Source: Chloroflexota bacterium
GTDB taxonomy: Bacteria > Chloroflexota > Ktedonobacteria > Ktedonobacterales > Ktedonobacteraceae
Direction of reading: 5' to 3'
NCBI GenBank assembly: GCA_902810755.1
Contig: CADDYT010000011.1
Coordinates: forward strand, 1-64,000
Length of the DNA: 64,000 nt
Below are positions 1-9,100 of the stretch, in pieces; positions within the stretch are counted from its first letter, which is position 1, and each line of letters opens with the position of its first letter. Made by a program: the position numbers and the translations under genes. The notes below the pieces were generated by a model. That model saw only the letters and a program-made list of their open reading frames with translations. It was not told where the DNA came from and did no database searches.

Positions 1-34
1 GGCGTTTGACCTGTTCCTGGTAATCTTGAGCCAT
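1..34 (-). CDS. Partial CDS, 5' end only, unknown product
   Basis: An ATG at 34-32 on the minus strand opens a frame reading MAQDYQEQVKR before the window edge. Eleven codons are too few to identify a family. No convincing Shine-Dalgarno sequence precedes it, so it may not be a gene start. It is listed because the frame is open to the edge and the palindromic repeats that follow would then lie in its promoter region. Confidence 0.3.
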   Translation of the reverse strand, partial: MAQDYQEQVKR

Positions 35-114
35 AATGATAAATGTTTTTGTTGTGATAGGCCGCGCTCCCAGGCCAGGCGTGCAGGCTAGCCATGCAGG
101 CCACCCGCCAGGGG

Positions 115-175
115 TGGCCCTACTATAGACGAAGGCTTCCCACGTTCCACGAGATGGTCGTGTAGAGTAGGGCCA
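115..175. repeat. Imperfect palindromic repeat, GGCCCTACTATA family
   Basis: The arms at 115-132 (TGGCCCTACTATAGACGA) and 158-175 (TCGTGTAGAGTAGGGCCA) are inverted copies with a few mismatches around a 25-nt loop. The same core occurs at 182-275 and 4967-5030, so this is a dispersed family. It is non-coding and has no transposase. Confidence 0.75.
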
Positions 176-180
176 GGTGT

Positions 181-277
181 CAGGCCACCCGCCAGGGGTG
201 GCCCTACTATATACGATCCATCCACAAGCGGCACGACCGCATCGTGTATAGTAGGGCCACCCCTGGCGGGTGGCCTG
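181..277. repeat. Near-perfect 35-bp inverted repeat, same family
   Basis: The left arm, 182-216, and right arm, 241-275, are inverted copies with one mismatch around a 24-nt loop. Each arm also contains a smaller palindrome, GGCCACCC-GCCA-GGGGTGGCC. The outer part, CAGGCCACCCGCCAGGGGTG, is repeated directly at 97-116. The structure resembles a MITE or REP-type element. It lies downstream of the EF-G-like gene. Confidence 0.8.
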
Positions 278-346
278 GGCAGGGGCCATGAACGCCGCTG
301 GTTATCCCTGGCGGGTGGCCTGGGCAGGGGCCATGAACGCCGCCGG
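261..346. repeat. Two-copy 45-bp direct repeat
   Basis: The segment from 261, beginning CCCTGGCGGGTGGCCTGGGC, recurs at 306 with one difference over about 40 nt, giving a 45-bp period. Because 45 is a multiple of three, it opens an artificial repetitive reading frame on the plus strand. That frame is not a gene. The repeat continues from the right arm of the neighbouring palindrome. Confidence 0.75.
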
Positions 347-401
347 GGCCACCTCTTGCGGGTGGCCTGCGACCACGCGGCTGGCCTGCGGTGCTGGCAG
401 A

Positions 402-2450
402 CTACTTCTCGCTTTCCTTCTTATACTTTGCGATGATTTCCTGCTGGATGTTGGCAGGAACCTCTTCGTACTGGTAGAACTCCATCGAGAAGGAGCCGCG
501 ACCCTGGGTGATCGAGCGCAGGTCGGTGGCGTAGTGCAGCATTTCGGCCTGTGGGATATTTGCGGTGATCTGCTGCATGCCGTTGCCGACCGGGGTCATG
601 CCCAGGACGCGCCCGCGCTTGGTGTTGATATCGCTCATCACGTCGCCCATATTTGCTTCGGGAACGGTGATGGTGACGGTCATCACGGGTTCCAGGATGG
701 TCGGGCTGGCCTGCGGCACCGCCTCCTGCATGCCGAGCGAGGCCGCGATTTCAAAGGACTGCGCCGAGGAGTCCACCGGGTGATATTTGCCGTCGACGAG
801 GGCGACTTTGACGTAGACCATCGGGTTGCCGGAGATGAAGCCGCGCTTCAACGCCTCGCGCACGCCCTTTTCGACGCCGGGGATGAACTGGCCGGGGACG
901 ACGCCGCCAACGATTTTATCCTCGAAGACGAAGGTTTCTTCACCGTCGCGTGGCAGCGGCTCGATTTCCAGCCAGACATCGCCGAACTGGCCGTGACCGC
1001 CGCTCTGTCGCTTGTGGCGGCCCTGCGCTTTCGCCTTCTTGCGAATGGTTTCACGATAGGAGATACGCGGCTCGCGCGTCTCAAGGTCAACGCCATACTT
1101 GCGCTTGATGCCTTCGACGACGATTTGCAGGTGCGATTCGCCCATGCCGGAGAGCAGCACATCGCCGGTCTCAGGGTCGCGGTTCACGCGCAGCGTGCGA
1201 TCTTCCTCAACCACACGCGCCAGGGCGTTACTCATCTTATCCAGATCGGACTGGCTCCTGGGGAAGACGGCCACCGAGTAGCAGGGTTCCGGGAAATTAA
1301 TCGGCTCCAGCGGCGTGGTCGCCTCTTTGTTGCTGGTGAGGGTATCGCCGGTGTGGGTGTTGGAGAGTTTGGCGACGGCCCCGATATCACCGGCAGGAAT
1401 CTCTGTTGCCGGTTCCTGCGTCTTGCCGCGCGGCGTAAGCAACTGGCCCATGCGCTCGTCGCTTCTGGTCTGTACGTTGAAGACGTGCGTATCCGATTTG
1501 AGCGTGCCAGTGTAGACGCGGAATGTTGAAATGGTACCTACCTGTTGCGCTGCCGTCTTGAAGACGAAGAGGGAGAGATTGCCTTCAAACGCCTGCGCGT
1601 CCTCTGGCACGCTTTCCGCCGCACTCGGCAGGTAATCGACGATGGCATCGAGCAGCGTCTGCACGCCGATATTTTTGCTGCCCGCCGCGCAGAGGACGGG
1701 GACGAGCTGGCCGCTGCGCGTGCCAAGCTTCACGACCGAGAGAATTTCGTCGTCGCTGAGTTCTTCGCCTTCCAGGAATTTCTCCATGATCGTGTCGTCG
1801 CTTTCGACGGCGGACTCGATCAATTGCTCGCGGTAGGTGCCGATTCTGTCCTGCAGGTCGGCGGGAACGGGAATTTCCTGGGCTTTGTTGCCTTCGAAGG
1901 TATAGGCTTTTTGCGTGACAAGATCAACGACGCCGCGAAACGCGGCTTGCTCCCCGACGGGGATTTGCAGCGGGACGACCTTGAGGCCAAACTGCTTGCG
2001 CAACGAATCGAGGGCCTGGTCAAACGAGGTATTTTCACGGTCAAGCTTGTTGATGACAACCATACGCGGCAGGTTGCGCTCATCGGCGTATTGCCAGGTG
2101 AGTTCGGTGCCGACCTCGACGCCCTTTTCCGCTGTGACCACCACCAGCGCGGCATCGGCCACGCGCAGCCCGGCCTTGACTTCGCCCACGAAATCGGCGT
2201 ATCCAGGGGTGTCAATGAAATTAATTTTTGTGTTCTTCCATTCAACCGGCAGCACTTTCACGTTGAGTGACATGCGCCGTTTCAGTTCATCGGGATCGAA
2301 GTCGGAGACTGAGCTGCCGTCGTCTACCTTGCCCTGGCGCGTAACTGCGCCGCTATCGTACAGCGCCGCGTCCACCAGCGATGTTTTGCCTGCTCCAACA
2401 TGGGAAATCAACGCTACGTTACGAATCTGTTCCGCCCTGTAAACTTTCAT
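402..2450 (-). CDS. EF-G-like translational GTPase (EF-G2 type)
   Basis: This is a 682-residue protein of full EF-G length. The G1 loop is SHVGAGKTS (16-24), the G3 motif is DTPGY (80-84), and NKLD is at 134-137. The EF-G domain IV motif GHGQFGDVW and a domain V tail follow. Canonical EF-G has AHVDAGKT in G1 and His in DTPGH. Here the His that helps GTP hydrolysis is Tyr and the G1 Asp is Gly, a pattern known in the EF-G-like/EF-G2 subfamily rather than in the main FusA. It is therefore probably an accessory ribosomal GTPase. The ATG at 2450 follows a Shine-Dalgarno-like AGGAGGATTATC. No str-operon genes lie nearby. Confidence 0.85.
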   Translation of the reverse strand: MKVYRAEQIRNVALISHVGAGKTSLVDAALYDSGAVTRQGKVDDGSSVSDFDPDELKRRMSLNVKVLPVEWKNTKINFIDTPGYADFVGEVKAGLRVADAALVVVTAEKGVEVGTELTWQYADERNLPRMVVINKLDRENTSFDQALDSLRKQFGLKVVPLQIPVGEQAAFRGVVDLVTQKAYTFEGNKAQEIPVPADLQDRIGTYREQLIESAVESDDTIMEKFLEGEELSDDEILSVVKLGTRSGQLVPVLCAAGSKNIGVQTLLDAIVDYLPSAAESVPEDAQAFEGNLSLFVFKTAAQQVGTISTFRVYTGTLKSDTHVFNVQTRSDERMGQLLTPRGKTQEPATEIPAGDIGAVAKLSNTHTGDTLTSNKEATTPLEPINFPEPCYSVAVFPRSQSDLDKMSNALARVVEEDRTLRVNRDPETGDVLLSGMGESHLQIVVEGIKRKYGVDLETREPRISYRETIRKKAKAQGRHKRQSGGHGQFGDVWLEIEPLPRDGEETFVFEDKIVGGVVPGQFIPGVEKGVREALKRGFISGNPMVYVKVALVDGKYHPVDSSAQSFEIAASLGMQEAVPQASPTILEPVMTVTITVPEANMGDVMSDINTKRGRVLGMTPVGNGMQQITANIPQAEMLHYATDLRSITQGRGSFSMEFYQYEEVPANIQQEIIAKYKKESEK

Positions 2451-2743
2451 AAACCCTGATAATCCTCCTGAGTTTCTATGCGAGAGGGAATCTCCTCCTC
2501 TTTATTATGTCATTTCAATCCCCATCGGGATGGCAAGCCCTTGCAGACTCGGAATTTCCCTGTATCCCGCGTGAGTGGGTGGTTCGGACCAGTGCAAACT
2601 GTGCAATACACCTGTTCATGTGCAGTTGGTATGGTGTAGTATAGCAGTAATGGGCATTTTGTTCAACAGCAGTTCGCGGCAGTTTGCAGCAATTTCATAG
2701 CCGCGTGGATAAGTCGTCTGTAATGAGGAAAGTGAGAGTTTGC

Positions 2744-3433
2744 ATGGTTTCACTGCCAAAGGCTATTACCTTTGATTGCTATGGCACGCTGATCGATTGG
2801 GAAGGGGAAATCCAGCAGTTTTTCCGGCAGCGACTGGCGGCAAAGCAGGTTGAGAACGTCGATGCACGCGCTTTGCAACGCTACTGGGAAGAGGTACAGT
2901 TTGGCTACATCCAGCAGCAGTACCGCCCCTATCGTCAGGTACTGCGCGACACGATGCGTATGGCCTTCGAGGCGTTCAACCTGCCATACGACGAGGTCGA
3001 TGTCGAGGAATTTGCGCAATCGATGGGCAGATGGAAGCCGTTTCCAGATACGCGTGAAGCGATCCTTGCGTTACAGCAGTTTGTCAAAGTGGCACTTATC
3101 ACCAATACAGACGACGCTATCATACGAGAAACGGAGCAAACGATCGGTGTGAAGTTTGATGAGATTATCACGGCGCAGCAGGCTGGCGCTTACAAACCGA
3201 GCCACAAAGGCTTTTTGCTGGCCCGCGAGCGCCTCGGCCTGACCGTTCCCGAAATCTGGCATGCCGGTTTTGGCTTCAAATACGATGTCGTCCCTGCCAC
3301 TGAACTGGGATATACAACGGTCTGGGTCAATCGCCAGGGCGAGGCGCGCCCGCTGGATGTGAAAGAGACGTTTATGGTGGGCGATATGCGAACGCTGGCC
3401 TATCTGGTGAAGGGCGTGGCGGCTTCCATGTAA
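2744..3433 (+). CDS. HAD hydrolase, haloacid dehalogenase type II-like
   Basis: The protein has 229 residues from ATG 2744, which fits the family start better than the upstream TTG at 2684. The N-terminal motif FDCYGTLIDW holds the nucleophile Asp. TNTDD gives the second motif, AYKPSHKGF contains the motif III Lys, and a degenerate acidic motif IV follows. A helical cap lies between motifs I and II. This order matches the 2-haloacid dehalogenase branch of the HAD superfamily. Many members act on other small phosphorylated or halogenated compounds, so the substrate is unknown. It is divergent from the EF-G-like gene and about 110 nt ahead of the SHMT-like gene, possibly in one transcript. Confidence 0.75.
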   Translation: MVSLPKAITFDCYGTLIDWEGEIQQFFRQRLAAKQVENVDARALQRYWEEVQFGYIQQQYRPYRQVLRDTMRMAFEAFNLPYDEVDVEEFAQSMGRWKPFPDTREAILALQQFVKVALITNTDDAIIRETEQTIGVKFDEIITAQQAGAYKPSHKGFLLARERLGLTVPEIWHAGFGFKYDVVPATELGYTTVWVNRQGEARPLDVKETFMVGDMRTLAYLVKGVAASM

Positions 3434-3541
3434 GGATCAGCCAGATGCCTGACATGAGGTATATTGTCCTTTTCCCTCTCTGCTGATATACTGGGACAGG
3501 TATTTCACGACGCGAACCATTAGATGAGAAGGGGCAAGTAT

Positions 3542-4834
3542 ATGCCAGTAGATATCAGCGACGTTGAGAACATCATTGAACAGGCAAACAGATGGCGGCA
3601 GACGCAGACGATTAATTTGATTGCCAGCGAGAATACGCCGAGCGAGGCGGTGCGCCGCGTGCAGGTCTCCGATTTCATGGGCCGTTACGCCGAGGGGCAT
3701 CCCAACGTGGGCGAGCAGGTCAATCGCTACTATCAGGGGACGCGCTACATCGATGAGATCGAGAGCATGGCCGAGAGGGAAGTGAAGGAGTTGTTCCATG
3801 CGCGTCAGGCCGATGTGCGCCCGATCAGCGGTAACGCGGCCAATACGGCCATTGCCCTGGGCTGGCTGCGCGGGGGCGATACCGTTGTTGCCAACTCGAC
3901 CGACGCGGGCGGCCATATCAGTCATGGGCCGGTGGGCGTGCTGGGGCGGCGCATTCAGATGCGCGGCCAGTCCCTGCGGATGGGCGCGCCCAACTCGGTC
4001 AACCTGCACTATCTGCCGCTCACCGAAGACCACTACCACATCGATGCGCAGAAAACGATTGAACTGATCGACCAGGTCTCGCCGCAACTGGTGGTGATGG
4101 GCAAGAGCCTGTTCCTCTTCCCCGAACCGGTGGCGGACGTGGCCGCGTTCCTGAAGACGAAGAATATTCCTCTGCTCTACGATGCTGCCCATGTACTGGG
4201 CCTCATCGCGGGCGGCCAGTTTCAGTCACCCTTAGAGGAAGGCGCGACCTGGATGACGGGCAGCACGCACAAGACCTTCCCCGGCCCCCAGCGCGGCATC
4301 ATCCTGGCGAATCTGGACGAAGAGGGCGAGAAAAAATACTGGCCAGCCGCCGATCGTGGCGTCTTCCCCGGCTCTTCCAGCAACCACCACCTGAACACGC
4401 TGCCCGCCCTTGTCGTGGCCACGCGAGAGATGCAACGCTACGGGCGCGAGTACGCGGCGCAGATCGTGCGTAACGCCCAGGCGCTGGGCCGCGCGCTCGA
4501 TGAGCTTGGCACGCCCGTCGAGGCGCGCGAATTCGGCTACACACAGAGCCATATGATCGCGGTAAACGTGGCCGAATGGGGTGGCGGCGTTGAGGTCGCC
4601 AGACGCCTGGAAGCCAACGACATCATCGTCAACTACAACATGCTGCCCGGCGACACGGAGCCGCGCAACCCCTCCGGCCTGCGCATCGGCGTTCCCGAAA
4701 TGACCCGCTTCGGCATGGACGAACGCGCCATGGGCGAACTGGCCCAGCTCATGCACGACGCCATTCGCGGCCAAAACGTCAAAGAGCAGGTTCACGCCCT
4801 GCGCAGCCGCTATCTGGAGATGAAATACGTCTGA
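3542..4834 (+). CDS. Serine hydroxymethyltransferase-like PLP enzyme
   Basis: The protein has 430 residues. ATG 3542 is chosen because GAGAAGGGGC sits just upstream, inside a six-codon-longer frame. SHMT hallmarks are NLIASENTPS near the N-terminus, DAAHVLGLIAGG (PLP Asp and following strand) and STHKTFPGPQRG, where the Lys should form the Schiff base. The family interconverts serine and glycine with tetrahydrofolate. Several conserved bacterial GlyA stretches differ: RYAEGHPNVGEQVNRYYQG replaces the usual KYAEGYPGKRYYGG. This may be a paralogue acting on another beta-hydroxy amino acid or another one-carbon carrier. A terminator-like hairpin follows. Confidence 0.8.
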   Translation: MPVDISDVENIIEQANRWRQTQTINLIASENTPSEAVRRVQVSDFMGRYAEGHPNVGEQVNRYYQGTRYIDEIESMAEREVKELFHARQADVRPISGNAANTAIALGWLRGGDTVVANSTDAGGHISHGPVGVLGRRIQMRGQSLRMGAPNSVNLHYLPLTEDHYHIDAQKTIELIDQVSPQLVVMGKSLFLFPEPVADVAAFLKTKNIPLLYDAAHVLGLIAGGQFQSPLEEGATWMTGSTHKTFPGPQRGIILANLDEEGEKKYWPAADRGVFPGSSSNHHLNTLPALVVATREMQRYGREYAAQIVRNAQALGRALDELGTPVEAREFGYTQSHMIAVNVAEWGGGVEVARRLEANDIIVNYNMLPGDTEPRNPSGLRIGVPEMTRFGMDERAMGELAQLMHDAIRGQNVKEQVHALRSRYLEMKYV

Positions 4835-4861
4835 TAGCAGAAATTACAGCAAAAGCGCGAA

Positions 4862-4923
4862 CAGAAATGGGAATGGGGCAAATGCGAGAAGAGTTTGTAC
4901 CTTTGCCCTATTCCCGTTTTCTG
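4862..4923. terminator. Bidirectional terminator-like hairpin
   Basis: The arms at 4862-4882 (CAGAAATGGGAATGGGGCAA and one more base) and 4902-4923 pair with few mismatches between the convergent SHMT-like gene and the membrane-protein gene. The 3' arm is T-rich (TTTTCTG), so termination on the plus strand is plausible. Confidence 0.55.
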
Positions 4924-4966
4924 CAAAAGAAAAGGATATTTTGAAGAACATCAGGATTCTTAGTCG

Positions 4967-5030
4967 CAAGAGATGGCCCGACTATACACGAGCTACACGG
5001 CTACCTCGTGTATAGTCGGGCCATCTCTTG
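4967..5030. repeat. Perfect 26-bp inverted repeat, GGCCCKACTATA family
   Basis: The arms at 4967-4992 and 5005-5030 are exact inverted copies around a 12-nt loop (CTACACGGCTAC). The core GGCCCGACTATACACGA matches the palindromes at 115-275 (GGCCCTACTATATACGA), so this is another copy of the same dispersed family. It lies just downstream of the converging 3' ends of two genes. Confidence 0.8.
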
Positions 5031-5057
5031 TAGGTGGCCTGGGGGTTGTGGTCGTCT

Positions 5058-5876
5058 TTATTGCTGATCGTATGGGTTGGCGAGCTGCGTCTTATCATAG
5101 GCGCCCGGCGTCGGTGGATAGCCCGGGTTTTGCGCCTGCTGACCGTATGGGTTGGCAGGCTGCGTCGGGTTATACGCATTCGGGTACTGCGCTGGACTCT
5201 GATAAGGCTGCTGGTAGGGATTGGGTTGCTGATAGGGAGCAGCCGGTTGCTGGTAGGGCTGCTGGTAAGGGTTCGCGTAGGGGGCGGCGCTGGCATTGAA
5301 TTGTCCTGCCATGCCCATCGCGGGAGCGGGCTGAGCGCCTTTGTTCCGAGCGCGCAGGAAGGGGAAAGCGAATGCTAAGCCGCCCAGCAGCAGGCCGACG
5401 AATGCCAGGGCGAGACCGCCGGGCCAGTCGTTCTCGTAGTAGCCGTTGGGGTTTTGCCGGTACGTGTCGGTCGTATACCGTTGCGCGACCTGGCCGTTGT
5501 CATTCAGGATCGTAATTGCCACGACCTGGTAGCCATCCCCGCTCAGTTGCGTGCCGTCGGTTGTCTGCTCATCAACGCTCTGTGAGTCCTTGCGGGCGAT
5601 CAGTATAAATGAGGTGGTGCTATGAAATACTGAATCGCCATTAAATGCAGGAGAGAAATCGCCGTCGTTGATGATGTAAAAGGTTGAGGTGTTCTCCAGC
5701 TGAAGAAGTTCTTTCCCGCTGTCGTCGGAATATCGCTGGAACGTCCCATGATCGATGGTCTGGTAGGAGACCTGGTGCGAACCTGCCCCCATGACAAGCC
5801 CGATGATGAGCAACAGGCCACCCAGAATCATCAACCCCCAGCGCCGGGTCAGCATATAGATGAGCAAGCGAATCAT
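5058..5876 (-). CDS. Two-TM membrane protein with PYQQP-rich tail
   Basis: This protein has 272 residues and no recognised family. It starts at ATG 5876 after AAGGAG with 8-nt spacing. A first membrane segment lies at about 12-31. A soluble region of about 110 residues follows, then a second segment at about 153-174. The C-terminal third is low-complexity, rich in Pro, Tyr, Gln and Asn, with repeated PYQQP, NPYQQP and PANPYGQQ units. With both termini inside, the central domain would be outside the cell and the tail in the cytoplasm. Such tails often mediate protein contacts or clustering. Function is unknown. It diverges from smc. Confidence 0.7.
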   Translation of the reverse strand: MIRLLIYMLTRRWGLMILGGLLLIIGLVMGAGSHQVSYQTIDHGTFQRYSDDSGKELLQLENTSTFYIINDGDFSPAFNGDSVFHSTTSFILIARKDSQSVDEQTTDGTQLSGDGYQVVAITILNDNGQVAQRYTTDTYRQNPNGYYENDWPGGLALAFVGLLLGGLAFAFPFLRARNKGAQPAPAMGMAGQFNASAAPYANPYQQPYQQPAAPYQQPNPYQQPYQSPAQYPNAYNPTQPANPYGQQAQNPGYPPTPGAYDKTQLANPYDQQ

Positions 5877-6145
5877 TACAGCACTCCTTCCACTGGCAAC
5901 AGAGCCAGTAATGCAATAACGAGCAGAATGTTCTCATTACATCAGCTAAAACGAACCAGAGAGCAATCTGTATGGAAGATTTCTCGTCTGTTGCCAGTAT
6001 AGCCGGATGGGGGAAGTATGGCTGTAACCGACTTCACGAAATGCTGTTGAACTGGCTCACAGAAGCTACCCTCTCGACGTGCAGCCTGCGCTATGGTATG
6101 ATCGTGGCAGCAAAAACTGAGGAGAATCAGGAGCAAGGGAACGCG

Positions 6146-9100
6146 GTGTATCTTAAGCGACTGGAAATGCTGGGCTTCAAGAGCTTCGCGGCGCGCACGC
6201 AGCTGGAATTCAGTCCTGGAATTACGGCTATCGTGGGGCCGAATGGCGCGGGCAAATCGAATGTAGCGGACGCCATGCGCTGGGTGCTGGGCGAGCAGAG
6301 CATGCGTCAATTGCGCGGCAAGAAAAGTGACGATATCATCTTCGTGGGTGGACATGGCAAGGCCGCGCTTGGCATGGCCGAAGTCTCGCTGACCATCGAT
6401 AACAGTACCGGCTGGGTACCCTCTGAATACAGCGAAATTACCGTCACGCGGCGCAGCTATCGCTCCGGCGAGAACGAATATCTTATCAATAAACAGAAAG
6501 TGCGTCTCAGGGATGTGCTGCTGCTGCTGGCGCAGGCGCGCATTGGCCACGATTCATACACCGTTGTCGGGCAGGGGTTGATTGATACCGCGCTGAGCCT
6601 GCGGGCGGAGGAGCGGCGCAGCCTGTTTGAGGATGCTGCCGGTATTCGCCCCTTCCAGGTGCAGCGCGCTGACGCCGAAAATCGTTTGCGCCAGACGGAG
6701 CAGAACCTGGACCGCCTGCGCGACATCCTCGGCGAAATTGAGCCGCGCCTGGAACCCTTAGCGGAGCAGGCCCGGCGCGCCGTCGAGTATGGCGGGCTGA
6801 ACAGCGAATTGCGCGACGTGCTGATGACCTGGTATGGCTTGCAGTGGCGGCGACTGCGCGCTCTCAGAGAGCAGGCGGAGACGGCAGAGCAGGAACAGGC
6901 TGGTGCGCTGCGCCGGGTGGAGCAGGCGTTGCAAGCACTGGATGAGCGTGGCAGTGGGCTGCGAACACAGCGACAACAGGCACAGGAGCGTATTCTCGAA
7001 GCGCGCGCTGCCTACGGGGCTGCCAGCGACCTTGCGCGCAGACTTGAGCGCGACCTCGCCGTTGCAGAGGAGCGCGTGACAGGCCTGCAGCGCCAGCGCG
7101 CCGACATGCAGCAAGAAGAGCGGCGGCTGCGCGAGCGTCTCATCGCCTTGCAACAGCAAACGATCGATCTTGAGGAACAGTGTGACCTGGCGGATGAAGC
7201 AGTGGACGCTGGGGCTGCCGCACTGGCGGCCCTTGAGGAGCAGGTGACGCGGGCGCAAAAAGAGTATGAGATGGATGAGCGCCGACTGCGCAATGCCCAG
7301 AGTGACCTGATTCAGGTGCAGGCGCGGCTGGGAGCCAGCCAGTCAGACCTGGGGCGCCAGCAGAAGCACCTCGGCGAGCGCAACCGCACGCTGGCTACCC
7401 AACGCGAAAAGATTGCGCAGGCCCGGCAAACCCTCAGAACGCTTGAAAAGCGTCACGCGGAGGAGCGCGAGCGGCTGGATGCTGCGCGCGGCGACGAACA
7501 GGAGATTGTGCAGCGCAAATCGGTACTGGCCCGCGCCATTGCTGACGCCGGACAGGAGATAGAACGCCTGAAATCCACGCTGGCCGAGGCCGAACGTCAG
7601 CGCCGCACAGTCTCGGACCGCCTGAACATGCTCAAAACCTGGCGACAGAGCCTGAGCGGGTATAGCGATGGCGTGCGTTCCCTGTTGCGCGCGCCGACCG
7701 GGAAACTGCCCGGCCTGCTCGCTCCCGTCCCTCAGCTTGGTGTGGCCCCGGCTGGTCTGGAAACGGCGCTGGAGGCCGCGCTCGGCCCCAACCTGCAGGC
7801 GGTGGTCGTGCAGACGCTGGATCACGCCCACACCTGCCTGCACTACCTGCAATCCATGAAGGCAGGCAAGGCGCTCGTGATCTGGCTGCAAAACGATGCA
7901 GAGGATGAGCCGGAAGAGCTGGACGAAGCGCAGATGCAGGCCGAAGAATTCACCCTGCAACGCTTCCTCAATGAAGCTCCGGCGTTGAAGGAGCATGTCA
8001 TCGGTTTTGCCTGGCGGCAGGTGCAGTGCGAGCCACGCTATCTGCCGCTGTTCCGCCGTCTCCTGCGCGGGATCGTGCTGGTCAAAGACCTCGATGCTGC
8101 CCGCCAGTTGCTCGCCTGGGTGCTGCCCCTACGCCTTTCATCATATGGCGACCTGCCCTTCGAGATGGTTGTCACGACCGGCGGTGAGGTACTGCACAGC
8201 GATGGCTGGCTGGCCGGTGGCAGTGGCAAAGAGAGCGGCCAGCAGGGGCTACTGGCCCACGAACGCGAGCTACGCGAATTGCCCCGGCAACTTGAGGAAC
8301 ATCTCGCGTTAATCCACCAGCTCAATGACATGATTAGCGAGGCGCAGCGCAGGCAGGAAGGGCGGCGCGCGGAACTCTCTGCTGTGGACAAAGAGCTACA
8401 GAAGGCTGTGGCGCGTACCGCCGAACTGATCAAAGCGGTGAACAATGCGCAGCGCGAACAGGAGCGCGTGCAGACCGAAATGCAACTTGCGATCTCGATT
8501 GAACAGCAATTGACTGCCGAGGTGGTCGGCCTTGAGCAGGAGATGCAGGCAGCGCAGGAACGGGTGCGGGCCCATGAGAAATCGCAGCGCGAGATGACCG
8601 GGCTGGTCGAGGAATTGCAGGGCGAGATGGAAGAGCGCGCCATCGCCTATCGCCGTCAGCAGGACGAGCTGGGCCGTGCGCGTACCGCTCTCGCTGTCAA
8701 GCGGCAGGAGGCGAAATCTCTGCGCCAGCAGTTAGCAACGCAGCAGGCACAGGCGCAGGACCTGAAAACGCAGGTGCAGCAGCAATCAGCGCGCATGCAG
8801 GAGACTGTGCGGCAGGAGCAGGCATTGCAGCAAACTATGAGCGCGAAGCGCGCGGAACTGGAACAGGCACACACACAGGTTGATCTGCTGGCGAAAGAGT
8901 TACACGGCGTGGAAGAACAGGCGGCCTCGCTAGAGAAGCAGATTACGGCTCTGGAGCAGCAGAAGGCGCAGACGCACCAGCGTCTGGCCGAATTAGAAGT
9001 CAACTATCGTCACTGCCTGCTTGAAAGCCAGAAAGCGCGCGATGCCGTCGAGAGCCTGCTGGCACAGCTCAATGAAGAAATGGGCATCTCCAACCCCGGA

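Noticed and set aside
270..1529. Long plus-strand ORF of 419 codons
   Set aside because: It begins in the 45-bp repeat and then runs antisense through the EF-G-like gene; its sequence has no domain and the opposite strand has full EF-G motifs.
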